From Marinilabiliales bacterium (lineage in GTDB: Bacteria > Bacteroidota > Bacteroidia > Bacteroidales > SZUA-534): a DNA stretch of 64,000 nucleotides. The notes under the pieces were generated by a model, which was given only the letters and a program-made list of their open reading frames with translations, searched no databases and was not told the DNA's origin. Location: the NCBI GenBank assembly GCA_003512955.1, contig DOTG01000045.1, positions 11,811-75,810 of the forward strand, written 5' to 3'. How positions within the stretch are numbered: the first letter of the stretch is position 1; each line of letters starts with the position of its first letter. Positions 16,980-28,532 of the stretch are shown piece after piece. The position numbers were made by a program, and so were the translations under genes.

Positions 16980-18020
16980 ATGGCTAAAGAGAAACTGTTT
17001 GGAAAAACGCTGAACGAATTAAAAGAAATTTGTATCGGCATAGGAATGCCTTCCTTTACAGGACGTCAGATTGCTCAATGGCTTTACCAAAAAGAGGTGT
17101 TTTCTATTGATGGAATGACCAATCTATCTGCAAAAAACAGGGAACAATTAAATCAAGAATATGAGATTGGGCTTGAATCCCCCATCCGCGTACAGGAAAG
17201 CTCCGATGGGACAAAAAAATACCTATTCAATGCAAAAGGTGATAATTTTATCGAGACGGCCATGATCCCAGATAGCGACCGGAAAACAGTTTGTGTGTCG
17301 TCGCAAGTAGGCTGTAAAATGGGCTGTCTGTTTTGTATGACTGCCCGGCAAGGATTTCAGGCCAATCTGACTGCGGGAGAAATTATCAACCAATTCCGCA
17401 GCATTCCGGAATGGCCGCAGGTAACAAATTTGGTTTACATGGGTATGGGTGAACCTTTCGATAATTTGAATGAAGTATTGAAGAGTTTGGAAATCCTCAC
17501 ATCTGACTGGGGTTATGGCATGAGCCCAAAACGTATTACGGTATCTACCATCGGGATTATTCCGGGGATGAAAACATTTTTGGAACAAAGCAATTGCCAT
17601 TTGGCTGTGAGTATGCACACACCTTTTGATGAGGAACGTAAAAAGCTGATGCCTGTTGAGCAGGTGTATGCCCTGGAGGAGGTGGTGAAACACATCAGGG
17701 CATTTGATTTTGGGCTCCAGCGGCGAGTTTCTTTTGAATACATCATGTTTAAAGGGTTGAACGACACCCCAAGACACGTGAAGGAACTTATCCGGTTGCT
17801 AAATGGGATACGGTGCCGTTTAAATCTTATCCGCTTTCACCCCATTCCCGATTCCCCTTTGGAAGGCAGTAGCGATGAAACCATCATGGAATTTAAAGAT
17901 GCTTTAAATAGAAAGGGATTACTGACAACATTGCGGGCATCGCGGGGCCAGGATATTTATGCAGCCTGCGGTTTGTTATCTACCAAAGAATTAGTAAAAA
18001 AACAGGAGAGAGATTACTAA
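16980..18020 (+). CDS. rlmN: 23S rRNA (adenine-2503-C2)-methyltransferase
   Basis: 346 residues, the usual length. The radical-SAM cysteines Cys112, Cys116 and Cys119 lie in GCKMGCLFC. The two additional catalytic cysteines are conserved at the right spacing: Cys105 (VCVSSQ) and Cys330 (IYAACGLL), equivalent to E. coli C118 and C355. It methylates A2503 of 23S rRNA and, in E. coli, A37 of some tRNAs. It follows the flavoprotein gene by 11 bp. Confidence 0.97.
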   Translation: MAKEKLFGKTLNELKEICIGIGMPSFTGRQIAQWLYQKEVFSIDGMTNLSAKNREQLNQEYEIGLESPIRVQESSDGTKKYLFNAKGDNFIETAMIPDSDRKTVCVSSQVGCKMGCLFCMTARQGFQANLTAGEIINQFRSIPEWPQVTNLVYMGMGEPFDNLNEVLKSLEILTSDWGYGMSPKRITVSTIGIIPGMKTFLEQSNCHLAVSMHTPFDEERKKLMPVEQVYALEEVVKHIRAFDFGLQRRVSFEYIMFKGLNDTPRHVKELIRLLNGIRCRLNLIRFHPIPDSPLEGSSDETIMEFKDALNRKGLLTTLRASRGQDIYAACGLLSTKELVKKQERDY

Positions 18021-18530
18021 CAGAGATACCTTACAATATCAGGTTTATAAAGTTCCGAGGCTTTTTTACAATCACTTTTCCAGGAATACAAGAGGAAATA
18101 ATTAGAGTGATTGCTAAATCATTCCCTCTTTTTTCATACGCTCTAAAATCTCATCAACCGTATATGAACTATTCGGTAAAACAAAGGGAGGGCATTTCCC
18201 CGCTTGCTCTGAAACCATATACTGCTTGCATTCCTTATATCGGATGTCGGACGCACAGTATATTTTTTATAACACTGAATGATATTAAGTATAGTTTTTA
18301 AGAATATACATTTCCAATTTTTGGTTTTTAGAATTTATTGTAAAAAGACCAGCAAACTTATTTGTGTGGTATAAATACTATTATCATAAGGGGCCTATTT
18401 TTATTGACATGACACTAGGAAATTTGTCAATTATAACATTCACTTTGTACGAATTGATAAATTCTTTGATATGTGCGAAAGTATCTTTACAACATAATTT
18501 CTGATTATAAATTTCATCTTCCATATTAAC
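18021..18530. other. 510-bp intergenic region before the giant gene
   Basis: No convincing gene; a 64-codon frame at 18107-18301 has an irregular composition and no signal or domain. A weak inverted repeat CAATCACT/AGTGATTG (18069-18076, 18106-18113) is present. A near-consensus TATCTTTA (18482-18489) 42 bp before the giant gene is a possible -7 box. Confidence 0.45.
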
Positions 18531-21500
18531 ATGAAACTTTATTCTAAAATCTCCATTCTTGGAACCGGTTTGTTTATATTTAATTTATTTTTTCATTCCA
18601 ATTTCGCTCAAAGTTACCAATTGACCTCGACTTCAGGAACTTTTACTCCATTAAGCTCCGGTACAGGTGTTGCCGATTTACAAGTTGATAATGGATTTTC
18701 AGATCCTATTGTAATAGGGTTTGATTTTTCCTTTGATGGTATCCCATATACTGAAATAATGGCATCATCAGATGGTTATTTTTATTTAGTTGATGATTCT
18801 TTTTATGAGGGAAAAAGTTCAAAAGGATTTTTCTTTGACAATTCTTTAGAAATGATGGTGTATTGGGGATATGCCATTATTGCCCCACTTTGGGATGATT
18901 TAAATGGAGATGAGGGTAAAGCAACTTATAAATTGGAAGGAATTTTACCAAATAGGATTTTTACAATTGAATACTTGGATTGGAAATGGGACCATGCTGC
19001 CACTTCGGCTGGTATTTCATTTCAAGTGAAACTATATGAAACTTCTAATAAAATAGCATTTGTTTACCGGCAGGAACCTGGGGAATTGAATGAAAGCAGT
19101 GAATATGCTGGGGCTTCCATCGGATTGACTGTTCCTTTTGACTGTTTTTATTCCTTAAATAATGCAGGAACAGCACCTTCATTAAGCTCTACCATTGAAA
19201 CTTATGATATTTTTACAAAACCCGCATCCGGACAAATATATCAATTCGAGTATCTGGCAAAACCTGAAGCTACAAATCATGCTACATCATTTAATGCGGG
19301 TTCTTATAGTATTTCAATTGATCTCAGTTGGATTGATGCAGTAGGAGCCGTTCAACCGGATGGCTATCTAATTTTAGCCTCTGCAACAAATAGTTTTGCT
19401 GAACCTTTGGATTCTATGGACATAGTTCAAGATGTAGATTTATCGGACAATATCGGCATTGTAAAAGTAGCTCAGGGAATTCAAACATTTAATGGCTTTG
19501 AAAATGCCAGATACAACAATACCTATTATTTTAAGATTTATCCCTATTCAAATTCAGGGAATATTATTGATTTTAAAATAGATGGCGATGTGCCCCAAGT
19601 ATCAACGGTATGTGTTCCCTTACAGGAACCTTCAAATTGTGTCACAGATTTTGAAGCAAGCACCGATGGTTCAAATTTATTTCTTAATTGGGTAGATGCC
19701 ACGGGTACTGTTATACCCGATGGTTATTTATTAATAACCTCTAAAACAAATAGTTTTACCGATCCTATCGATGGCAATGAGATTGAATCAGATATGGATC
19801 TTTCTGATGGTTATGGAGCGACAAAGATTCTTAAAAATATCAATTCTTTTGATGGGTTTATTAATTTGGAAACCTATGAAACCTATTATTCTAGAATTTA
19901 TAGTTATACAAACTCAGGCGACTTTATTGATTATAAAACAGACGGAACAATTCCTCAGAATTCAGTTTTAGTTGTTAAACCTGAACCAACCAACCATGTA
20001 ACAGATTTTAATGCGCTCAATGATCAGGGAAATATTGTTATTTCCTGGGTAGATGCAATTGGTTCAACACCTGCCGATGGATATTTAATTTTAGCTTCAA
20101 ACACTAACAACATTGTTAATCCTGTCGATAATAGTGAAGTTGAAATTGATTCAAGTTTGAGTGATGGAATGGGGGCCGTTATCATTTCTAATGGATTCCA
20201 ATCTTTTTTGGGTTGGTTGGATATTAACCCGGCAACAAACTATTTTTTCAAGATATATCCCTATACAAATAGTGGGATTTATATCAATTATAACACAACC
20301 CCTGAAATTCCGCAAATATTATATACACCTCCCGTAAACTTCGTTGAACAAACAAGCATTGCGTTAGAGGGTGCTGGTTGGGGAACTGTTGAATGGGGCG
20401 ATTATGATCAGGATGGTTATTTAGATATTCTTAGAACGGGTCGTTCACCCGAAAACAGCTATCGTACAGTTGTTTATCGTAATAATGGTGATAATTCTTT
20501 TACGGAACAATCAGCTATTGATTTGGTGCAGATAACCAATGGAACGGCTGTTTGGGGCGATTATAACAATGATGGGTATTTGGATATTATGCTTTCGGGC
20601 AGTTATAGTTCTGGCTGGATTTCAAAAATTTACAGCAACAATACCAATGGTACTTTTAGCGAACAAACAGGAATATCTCTCACTGAGGCTCAATATAGTT
20701 GTGCTGCATGGGGCGATTATAATAATGATGGCAAGTTAGATATCTTGTATTCAGGTTCAGCTAATCCATACGCTGTTACAAAACTCTATAGGAATAATGG
20801 AGATAGTACATTTACAGAACAAACCGCGATGCCATTTACCGGTTATTTATCCAGTATCGACTGGGGCGATTATAACAGCGATGGCTATCTGGATGTATTA
20901 ACAACCGGTGGTGATGGTAGTGGTAATTGGGTTACCCGGCTTTACAGGAATAATGGAAACAATACTTTTACAGAACAAACCAATACCTCGTTATTAAACG
21001 TTCAAGGTTCAGGAAAGTGGGGTGATTACAATAACGATGGTTACTTAGATATTGTGCTTAGTGGATTAGATGGAATCTCTGGATATTCGGTAAGCTCAAA
21101 GATTTTTAAAAACAATGGCGATTGTACATTTACTGCCCAAAATGATATTTCAATAGGTGGAGTTTATTATGGAAGTTTAGCTTGGGGGGATTATAACAAC
21201 GATGGATTCTTAGATTTGATTGTAACCGGCGATCCTTATTGGGATCAGCCTAAAGGATCAAAAATTTACCGGAACAAAGGTGATGGAACCTTTACTGAAG
21301 AAACTGGGATATCGCTTCAAAACGCATCAGGTACCGCCGTAGCCTGGACCGATTATGATAACGACATGGATTTGGATGTATTGATAACCGGCGAATCGAA
21401 TGAAGTAGGTTTTGCTAAAATATACCGGAACGATGGTTTTGTGAAAAATACTGCTCCTATTGCCCCAACAAATATTAACGAAGAAGTTTATGGAAGATCG

Positions 21501-24500
21501 GTTAGGTTAAGCTGGGACAAATCAAATGATGCCGCAACGGACCAGGCGGGACTTTCATACAATATCTATGTTGGCACATCAACTGATAATCATGCTGTTT
21601 GGGCACCCTATGCCGATACAACAAATGGATTCAGGATTGTAACAAAACGGGGAGCAATTCAAACCAATAGTTTGACCATAAATAATTTAGAAGGAGGAAC
21701 TTATTATTGGAGCGTGCAGGCAATTGACGCTGGATTTATGGGCTCAGAATTTGCCAGTCCCTCAAGCTTTTCTATCATTCATTTCAATAGCATTTCACCC
21801 ATTGCTGATCAATCATTAATTCTTGGTGAAACAGGAACAGCTCTTACCGTAACAGAATCATTAACCCCTGATTCAAGAATTTGGAAATATGGTTTTGCCC
21901 CGGGTGGGCCATACGATAGTATTATTGATGAAGAGACAAGCAATATTTACCATCCAAACTTTGCTGAAAGCGGTCCTCATTTTGTGGTTTGTATATCCAA
22001 ATATGGAACTGTTGAAGTTACTAGTAATGAAGTGAAAATTGATGTCCGGTATTTTACCGAGCTTCCTAATACCTCATTTTACGATGGCGCTGAAGGGAAT
22101 ATAACCTGGGCGGATTTGAATAATGACAATTTTTTAGACATTCTTTTATCCGGTACCAACCGCCCAAATTCATCATGGGAGCCAGATGCCGTAACAAAAT
22201 TGTATTTTAATAATGGGGATGGCACTTTTACAGAACAACCAGGAATCTCAATAACAGGGGTTTTTGAAAGCAGTATTGCTTGTGGGGATTATGATTCCGA
22301 TGGGTTTTTAGATATTTTACTTACTGGTGCTACCGATAATTACAATTCAAGTGGCATTACCAAAATTTATCGTAACAATGGTGATAGCACTTTTACTGAA
22401 CTAACTGAAGTTGCATTGAAAGGTGTTCATAAAGGGAGTGCTGCCTGGGTAGATTATGATAACGATGGTGATTTGGATATTTTTATTTCAGGCGTTGGGG
22501 TGGATGGAGGTGCCCTGTTTTGTACATACCAAAACAATGAAAATGAATTTGCAGAGGTTACTTTGAATATTGTACCTTTTACCGATGGCAATCTTGATTT
22601 AGGGGATTTTAACAAAGATGGATTTATAGATTTAATTACCTGTGGATATGATTATAGTGGAAACCGAATGACCCGGATATATACAAATAATGGAAATGGA
22701 AGTTTTACATTATTACCCATTGATAATTTAACGGGTATGAATGGAGGTAGTGTTGCCTTAGGTGATTACGATAACGATAGTTATATAGATATATTAATGG
22801 TTGGTTCAAAAGATGGTTGGTCAGAATCTACATTGGTTTATCACAATAATGGCGATAATACTTTTACCGAACAAACAAACATTCCGCTAATTGGTGTCAT
22901 TCATAATAGTATAGCCTGGTTCGATTTCGACAACGATGGTTATTTGGATATTGTAATTACCGGCTCAACAGATGATTGGAGTTCCGGTGCTGTTTCAAAA
23001 GTTTACCGAAACAATGGAAATAATACCTTTACGGAACAAACACGTGTCATCATTCCATCTTTATACAAAAGCAGTGTCAGATATGGCGATTACGATAATG
23101 ATGGTGATTTAGATTTGTTTTTATTGGGCAAACTTTCATCCGATGAAAGTTATGCAAGGATTTATAGAAATAATAGTATAACAACAAATAATATTCCCTC
23201 CATACCTACAAATTTGAATGCACAAATTATTGAAGGGAATGTCAGGTTAAGTTGGGATAAGGCAACAGATACAGAGACCTCGGAAAATGGAATCACCTAC
23301 AATATTGTTATTGCCTCGTTGCCCGATTCAACTATTTTAAAAAGCCCATTGGGCGATTTAGCTACAGGCCACCTTAAAGTAGTGAGTACCGGGAATGTTG
23401 GCTCACCAACAGCATATCTGATTAAAGGATTAAGCATTGGAGAATATATCTGGGCAGTGCAATCTATAGATAAAACTAATTTGAGTTCCAGCTTTTCGGG
23501 ATGGAGTAATTTTGAGATTCTTCCTCAATATACTGAAAAACAATCGCTTGATGTTTATCTAGAGAATCTATACCTCGATTGGGTTGACTATAATTCAGAT
23601 GGAACCCTGGATATATACTTAACAGGTACCGTTTGGTCAAACAGTGTAGTTTCAAAAATTTATAAAAACCAGGCAGATACTGCTTTTGAACAAGATACCA
23701 ATATTACACTACCGGGGGTTTGCACCGCAAATAGCGGGGGAAGCATTCTGGAAGATTATGAAAATTTGAATTACAATGCCGGGGTAGCATGGGGCGATTA
23801 CAATAACGATGGATTTTTAGATGTTATTTTAGCAGGTGATACCGATGCATATAATCATACAACAATTACTAAATTATATAGCAATAACGGCGATGGTTCA
23901 TTTACTGAACAAACAAAAGCAACGTTTCCAACATTTTCGTATGGAAGCAGTATTGCCTGGGGCGATTATAACAATGACGGGCTCCAGGATATTTTAATTG
24001 GGGGTCTTCAAACTTCAGGGAATGGCACAAATGCAACAAAGTTATTCCAGAATAATGGTGATTCAACATTTACTGAATTAACCGATTTTTATTTTGGTTA
24101 TTCTATTATGGGCAGCGTTACCTGGGCCGACTACGATAATGATGGGTATCTGGATGCCCTAGTGTGTGGATCAAATTATACAAATCTGTTTCATAATAAT
24201 GGAGAGGGAGGATTGGAAAAACAAACTTCCATTTCTTTTACCGGAGTCATTAATAGCAGTACCGCCTGGGCCGATTATAATAATGACGGATATTTGGATT
24301 TTGTTATTTGTGGCATGGATAACGATTATAACCGTATTACTAAAATATATAAGAACAACGGAAATAATTCATTTACAGATATAAATGCATTTATCAGGGG
24401 AGTTATTGGAGGTAGTATCGCTTGGGGTGATTACGATAATGATGGGGATTCTGATCTTCTAATGTCTGGTAAAAGCGGTAATGTTGTAACAATAATATAT

Positions 24501-27500
24501 CGGAACGATGGGAATGATGTTTTTACAGAATTGGATTATGGGCTCGATCAGGTGGTTAAAGGCTATTCAAGTTTTGGCGATTTTGATGATGATGGTGATT
24601 TAGATATAGTTTCGGGTGGTAGAACAATCTTATATTCAAATTCAGGAAGTGCATCCTATCATATTGGGGTAGAGATTTATGAAAATAATGGAGACTATAT
24701 TAATAGTGCACCAACGGCACCCTTAAACTTAAAAATAGATAGGATTGAAGACAATTACCGCTTTATGTGGGATGCTGCAACAGATGATAAAACTCCGGCA
24801 ACCTCACTTTCATACAATTTACGAATCGGTTCTAACCCAGGGGGACGTGATATTTTGTCACCTTTAAGTAAAACTGATACAACAAATCTTTCAATCCTAG
24901 CTCTAGGTAACTGTCAATTAAGTAAATCAAAAATAATTCAATCGTTAAAACCAGGTACTTATTACTGGAGTGTGCAAGCTGTTGATCAAACCTTTAAGGC
25001 TGGACAGTGGGCTCAAGAACAAACTTTGGTTGTTTCACCCATTGTGGCCGATTTCATAGCTGATACTGTATGTCTTGGATCGGGAACTACTTTCGCTGAC
25101 ATTTCAATAACTGCAAACGAATCAATCATAAGTTGGGAGTGGCAGTTTGGTGATGATAGTGTCTCAAACATTACTAATCCAACTCATATTTATAAAAGTG
25201 CAGGTACATATTTAGTTACTTTGATTATTAATTCACAATCTTATCAAAGTAGTGCAACAAAAGAAATAGTTGTTAAACCTCGTCCAATTGCAGATTTTAC
25301 TGCACTACCCGTTTGTTTTGGTTCCGCAACCATTTTTACAAATACCAGCACAATTCCTCAAGATTTGACAATAACCTCTTGGAATTGGGATTTTGGTGAT
25401 GGTTTGTCTAATTCAACACCTGCTACCGAAAATCCGGGAGAACATATGTATATAAACACGGGTACTTTTGAAGCCAACCTAATTATTACAGGAAATAATG
25501 GTTGTAACGATAGTATTTCGAAAGGTGTTGAAGTAGTACCACAACCCAATGCAAATATTTATATTTCTTCAGGAAGTGAATTTAGCTTTTGTAAGAATTC
25601 AGGCGATAGTGCCTATTTATATGTAAATAGTCAACAGAATTGTACCTATCAATGGTTATTAAATGAGGTTCCAATAGGTGGATTCACTCAAAATGCAATA
25701 ACAGTTAAAGACAATGGCGGAAATTTTAAAGCCAGGGTGACTAATGAACTGGGTGGTTGTTCATTATCCACTGAATCCCCCATTGTTATTACAGTTAATG
25801 AAGCTCCATCAAATCCTGCTATTGATTATAATGCGCAAGGTAATATTTTTTGTACTGGTGACAGTTTGATTTTAGAAACATCAGCAATTCCAAATTTGAA
25901 TTATTTATGGAAACGTGATGGTGGATTGGTTGGACAAGAGACCAGCTATGTAGTTAAGCAAAGTGGAGTCTATACTTTAACAGTTCAGAATTCTGAAAAT
26001 GGTTGTGAAGCTATTTCAGGGGATGTTGTCGAAGTAAATGTTAATGCTGTTCCTGCAATTAATAATCTTATTTACGGCGAAACCGAATTTTGCGAAGGTG
26101 GAGACGTAATCTTTACTGTTACCAACAATCCTCAATATAATTACCAGTGGATGGATGGAAAAATCGCCATCGAAGGAGAAACCACCAACCAATATGTGGC
26201 CACCCAAGCGGGGAGTTATTGGTTGCAGATAGCCAACAGTAGCCTTTGTACCACCGAAACCAGCCCGGTTGAAGTGACTGTGAATCCAAACCCTTCAGTT
26301 CCAACTATTGAAGCCAATGGGCCTATCATTTTTTGTGAAGGAAACAATGTTGTTTTGAGCATTCCAGCCGTTGAGGGAGCTACCTATGACTGGTATAAAA
26401 ATGGAGTGGAACAGGATGTCAAAAGTAATAGTATTTTAGCGACGGACTCTGGAGCCTATAACCTGAAAATCACAAATACATTTGGGTGTTATGTATATTC
26501 AAGTGACAATGTGAATGTTACCGTGCACCCAATACCTGAAGTTTCGGCATTGAGTAAAGATGGTGTAACCACTTTTTGCGAAGGTGGACGTGTGGGCTTG
26601 TCATTGACCATCCAAAACCCTGATTTGTATTCCTTTAATTGGTATTTGAGGAATACCGATACCCTGCTGATAGCAAAAGATACAACCTCACTGGAGGCAG
26701 ATAGGAACGGATACTATTGGCTCGAGGTAGGAAATAGTGGGTGTCTTGCTAAAACAACCGAAGTGAATGTAACAGTAAATCCTATGCCCACAACCCCTGT
26801 AATTGAAGCATCATCGGCATCGGTTACCATTTGCCAGGGTGAACCACTTTCATTAAGCATCATTCCAACAAATGGTGAAAGTTACCAATGGTTCAGGAAT
26901 TCTGTTGCAATGGACGGTGAAACCAACGATACAGTTTCAATCATCGAGACAGGAGTATATAATGTTGTTTCTTCCATCGGGAGCTGTATCCAGACATCGG
27001 AACCTGTTTCCGTTAAAGTAAACGATCTTCCCCAGGAAATTGACTTTAGTTACAGCAGTACCGAACTTATTTTCTGTTCTGACAAAACACTAACCATTAC
27101 TGCACAAGGAAACCCGGTTATATACAAATACCAATGGATGCGGGCTGATGGAACTTTTATTGATGGAGCTACTTCAAATTCTATTACAGTAAATGAAACC
27201 GGGGGGTATTTGGTAAATGTAACAAACCCCAATGGGTGCCAACGGGTATCAGAGGTTGCAGAAATAACCGTGAAATTAACCCCGGATGTTCCTGTAATTC
27301 AAGTGAAAGACAACCTTTCCTCTTTTTGTGAAGGACTACAAACCACCCTTTTTGCATCCATGAGCGATGTAAGTTATTTGTGGCACAAAGTAAACGATTC
27401 TCAATTCAGCTATACAAACGATTCTTTGGTTATTGATGAACTGAGCGAATCGGGGACCTATTATTTAGTGGTTACCAGCAACAATAATTGTCAATCAACA

Positions 27501-28532
27501 TCAGCAAATAAAACGATTACTGTATTTGAAGCCCCGGCCAAATACGACCCAACGGCTGGCGGAGCCGTTAATTTTTGCGAAGGAGGAAGTGTTACCCTTA
27601 AAACCAATTACAATACTGCCGATTTAACCCAATACAACTTACAATGGTTAAACCAGGGCAATCCAATTGAAGGGGCAACTGATAAAAACTATACGGCAAC
27701 TGCATCAGGTAATTATTTCCTTGAAGTGGTTAATAAAGTGAATGGATGCTCGGTCTCAACTAGCAGTATTGAAGTTGTTGTGGATAAAAAACCTGGCACA
27801 CCCGTAATTAAAGAAGAAACCAACACAACAAACTTCTGTCCGGGCACCGAAGTGAAACTTTTTGTTGACAATTTTTCTTCGGAATTCGAATACCAATGGT
27901 TACGGTCGGGTATTGAAATTGATGGTGCTACACAATCGGTTTACGGAGGTAAATTAACAGGTGGGGAATATTCCGTTGAAGTTGCTTCGGGAACATGTAA
28001 TGCCCAATCGCCACAATATTCACTAACTGAAAAAGAGGCTCCCGATAAACCCGACATTTATGCCCGAGGCCCTAATATATGGATATTAGCGTGCAGCAAC
28101 CAGTCGGCAATCGGTTACCGTTGGTATTACAATGGCAGCTTAATTACAGGAGCTACAGAATATATGTATATAGCTAACCAGAATCTGGGCGATTATTATG
28201 TGGAAATAAATGAAGGTGGTGAATGCTGGACCATGAGTGATATCATTGACATTCCGTCGGGCGAAATTACAGGCGTTGATGAATTAATAGACGAAACTGT
28301 TTCGGTTTTCCCTAATCCATCAGAGGGAATATTTACCATATCGTTAGGAAATTATTTTCCGGGAACTATACATGTTACCATTACAAATGAAATCGGGAAC
28401 GCATTGAAAATACAAGAATTTACCGACGTTAACGGTTTTGAGATGGAATTAACCGAACTTCCTCATGGAATCTACTTTGGTAAAATTGAATACCAGGGCA
28501 AGGTGGTAATGAAGAAGCTGGTGAGGAATTAG
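18531..28532 (+). CDS. Giant T9SS-secreted multi-propeller/Ig protein
   Basis: 3333 residues. A signal peptide (~1-26) leads to a ~210-residue globular head. Then come three FN3-like repeats (19255-20325) and three VCBS/FG-GAP blocks (about 20335-21440, 22050-23170, 23540-24690). I count seven W-G-D-Y-N-N-D-G-Y-L-D type blades in each block, i.e. three seven-bladed propellers with Ca2+-binding loops. Each block is followed by an FN3-like module; two PKD domains come next (25030-25550), then 11 Ig-like repeats (25550-28250), each usually with a paired FC...C. The C-terminus (VFPNPSEGIFTISLG...MKKLVRN) is a type A T9SS sorting domain, so the protein should be anchored at or released from the cell surface. 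It is likely an adhesin or matrix protein; the ligand is unknown. Three exported-protein genes follow on the same strand. Confidence 0.92.
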   Translation: MKLYSKISILGTGLFIFNLFFHSNFAQSYQLTSTSGTFTPLSSGTGVADLQVDNGFSDPIVIGFDFSFDGIPYTEIMASSDGYFYLVDDSFYEGKSSKGFFFDNSLEMMVYWGYAIIAPLWDDLNGDEGKATYKLEGILPNRIFTIEYLDWKWDHAATSAGISFQVKLYETSNKIAFVYRQEPGELNESSEYAGASIGLTVPFDCFYSLNNAGTAPSLSSTIETYDIFTKPASGQIYQFEYLAKPEATNHATSFNAGSYSISIDLSWIDAVGAVQPDGYLILASATNSFAEPLDSMDIVQDVDLSDNIGIVKVAQGIQTFNGFENARYNNTYYFKIYPYSNSGNIIDFKIDGDVPQVSTVCVPLQEPSNCVTDFEASTDGSNLFLNWVDATGTVIPDGYLLITSKTNSFTDPIDGNEIESDMDLSDGYGATKILKNINSFDGFINLETYETYYSRIYSYTNSGDFIDYKTDGTIPQNSVLVVKPEPTNHVTDFNALNDQGNIVISWVDAIGSTPADGYLILASNTNNIVNPVDNSEVEIDSSLSDGMGAVIISNGFQSFLGWLDINPATNYFFKIYPYTNSGIYINYNTTPEIPQILYTPPVNFVEQTSIALEGAGWGTVEWGDYDQDGYLDILRTGRSPENSYRTVVYRNNGDNSFTEQSAIDLVQITNGTAVWGDYNNDGYLDIMLSGSYSSGWISKIYSNNTNGTFSEQTGISLTEAQYSCAAWGDYNNDGKLDILYSGSANPYAVTKLYRNNGDSTFTEQTAMPFTGYLSSIDWGDYNSDGYLDVLTTGGDGSGNWVTRLYRNNGNNTFTEQTNTSLLNVQGSGKWGDYNNDGYLDIVLSGLDGISGYSVSSKIFKNNGDCTFTAQNDISIGGVYYGSLAWGDYNNDGFLDLIVTGDPYWDQPKGSKIYRNKGDGTFTEETGISLQNASGTAVAWTDYDNDMDLDVLITGESNEVGFAKIYRNDGFVKNTAPIAPTNINEEVYGRSVRLSWDKSNDAATDQAGLSYNIYVGTSTDNHAVWAPYADTTNGFRIVTKRGAIQTNSLTINNLEGGTYYWSVQAIDAGFMGSEFASPSSFSIIHFNSISPIADQSLILGETGTALTVTESLTPDSRIWKYGFAPGGPYDSIIDEETSNIYHPNFAESGPHFVVCISKYGTVEVTSNEVKIDVRYFTELPNTSFYDGAEGNITWADLNNDNFLDILLSGTNRPNSSWEPDAVTKLYFNNGDGTFTEQPGISITGVFESSIACGDYDSDGFLDILLTGATDNYNSSGITKIYRNNGDSTFTELTEVALKGVHKGSAAWVDYDNDGDLDIFISGVGVDGGALFCTYQNNENEFAEVTLNIVPFTDGNLDLGDFNKDGFIDLITCGYDYSGNRMTRIYTNNGNGSFTLLPIDNLTGMNGGSVALGDYDNDSYIDILMVGSKDGWSESTLVYHNNGDNTFTEQTNIPLIGVIHNSIAWFDFDNDGYLDIVITGSTDDWSSGAVSKVYRNNGNNTFTEQTRVIIPSLYKSSVRYGDYDNDGDLDLFLLGKLSSDESYARIYRNNSITTNNIPSIPTNLNAQIIEGNVRLSWDKATDTETSENGITYNIVIASLPDSTILKSPLGDLATGHLKVVSTGNVGSPTAYLIKGLSIGEYIWAVQSIDKTNLSSSFSGWSNFEILPQYTEKQSLDVYLENLYLDWVDYNSDGTLDIYLTGTVWSNSVVSKIYKNQADTAFEQDTNITLPGVCTANSGGSILEDYENLNYNAGVAWGDYNNDGFLDVILAGDTDAYNHTTITKLYSNNGDGSFTEQTKATFPTFSYGSSIAWGDYNNDGLQDILIGGLQTSGNGTNATKLFQNNGDSTFTELTDFYFGYSIMGSVTWADYDNDGYLDALVCGSNYTNLFHNNGEGGLEKQTSISFTGVINSSTAWADYNNDGYLDFVICGMDNDYNRITKIYKNNGNNSFTDINAFIRGVIGGSIAWGDYDNDGDSDLLMSGKSGNVVTIIYRNDGNDVFTELDYGLDQVVKGYSSFGDFDDDGDLDIVSGGRTILYSNSGSASYHIGVEIYENNGDYINSAPTAPLNLKIDRIEDNYRFMWDAATDDKTPATSLSYNLRIGSNPGGRDILSPLSKTDTTNLSILALGNCQLSKSKIIQSLKPGTYYWSVQAVDQTFKAGQWAQEQTLVVSPIVADFIADTVCLGSGTTFADISITANESIISWEWQFGDDSVSNITNPTHIYKSAGTYLVTLIINSQSYQSSATKEIVVKPRPIADFTALPVCFGSATIFTNTSTIPQDLTITSWNWDFGDGLSNSTPATENPGEHMYINTGTFEANLIITGNNGCNDSISKGVEVVPQPNANIYISSGSEFSFCKNSGDSAYLYVNSQQNCTYQWLLNEVPIGGFTQNAITVKDNGGNFKARVTNELGGCSLSTESPIVITVNEAPSNPAIDYNAQGNIFCTGDSLILETSAIPNLNYLWKRDGGLVGQETSYVVKQSGVYTLTVQNSENGCEAISGDVVEVNVNAVPAINNLIYGETEFCEGGDVIFTVTNNPQYNYQWMDGKIAIEGETTNQYVATQAGSYWLQIANSSLCTTETSPVEVTVNPNPSVPTIEANGPIIFCEGNNVVLSIPAVEGATYDWYKNGVEQDVKSNSILATDSGAYNLKITNTFGCYVYSSDNVNVTVHPIPEVSALSKDGVTTFCEGGRVGLSLTIQNPDLYSFNWYLRNTDTLLIAKDTTSLEADRNGYYWLEVGNSGCLAKTTEVNVTVNPMPTTPVIEASSASVTICQGEPLSLSIIPTNGESYQWFRNSVAMDGETNDTVSIIETGVYNVVSSIGSCIQTSEPVSVKVNDLPQEIDFSYSSTELIFCSDKTLTITAQGNPVIYKYQWMRADGTFIDGATSNSITVNETGGYLVNVTNPNGCQRVSEVAEITVKLTPDVPVIQVKDNLSSFCEGLQTTLFASMSDVSYLWHKVNDSQFSYTNDSLVIDELSESGTYYLVVTSNNNCQSTSANKTITVFEAPAKYDPTAGGAVNFCEGGSVTLKTNYNTADLTQYNLQWLNQGNPIEGATDKNYTATASGNYFLEVVNKVNGCSVSTSSIEVVVDKKPGTPVIKEETNTTNFCPGTEVKLFVDNFSSEFEYQWLRSGIEIDGATQSVYGGKLTGGEYSVEVASGTCNAQSPQYSLTEKEAPDKPDIYARGPNIWILACSNQSAIGYRWYYNGSLITGATEYMYIANQNLGDYYVEINEGGECWTMSDIIDIPSGEITGVDELIDETVSVFPNPSEGIFTISLGNYFPGTIHVTITNEIGNALKIQEFTDVNGFEMELTELPHGIYFGKIEYQGKVVMKKLVRN

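Noticed and set aside
17223..17777. 184-codon minus-strand frame inside rlmN
   Set aside because: Antisense to a highly conserved enzyme; composition rich in His/Arg/Phe is typical of a shadow frame.
18107..18301. 64-codon frame in the gap before the giant gene
   Set aside because: No homology pattern, no signal peptide and no promoter of its own; probably chance.
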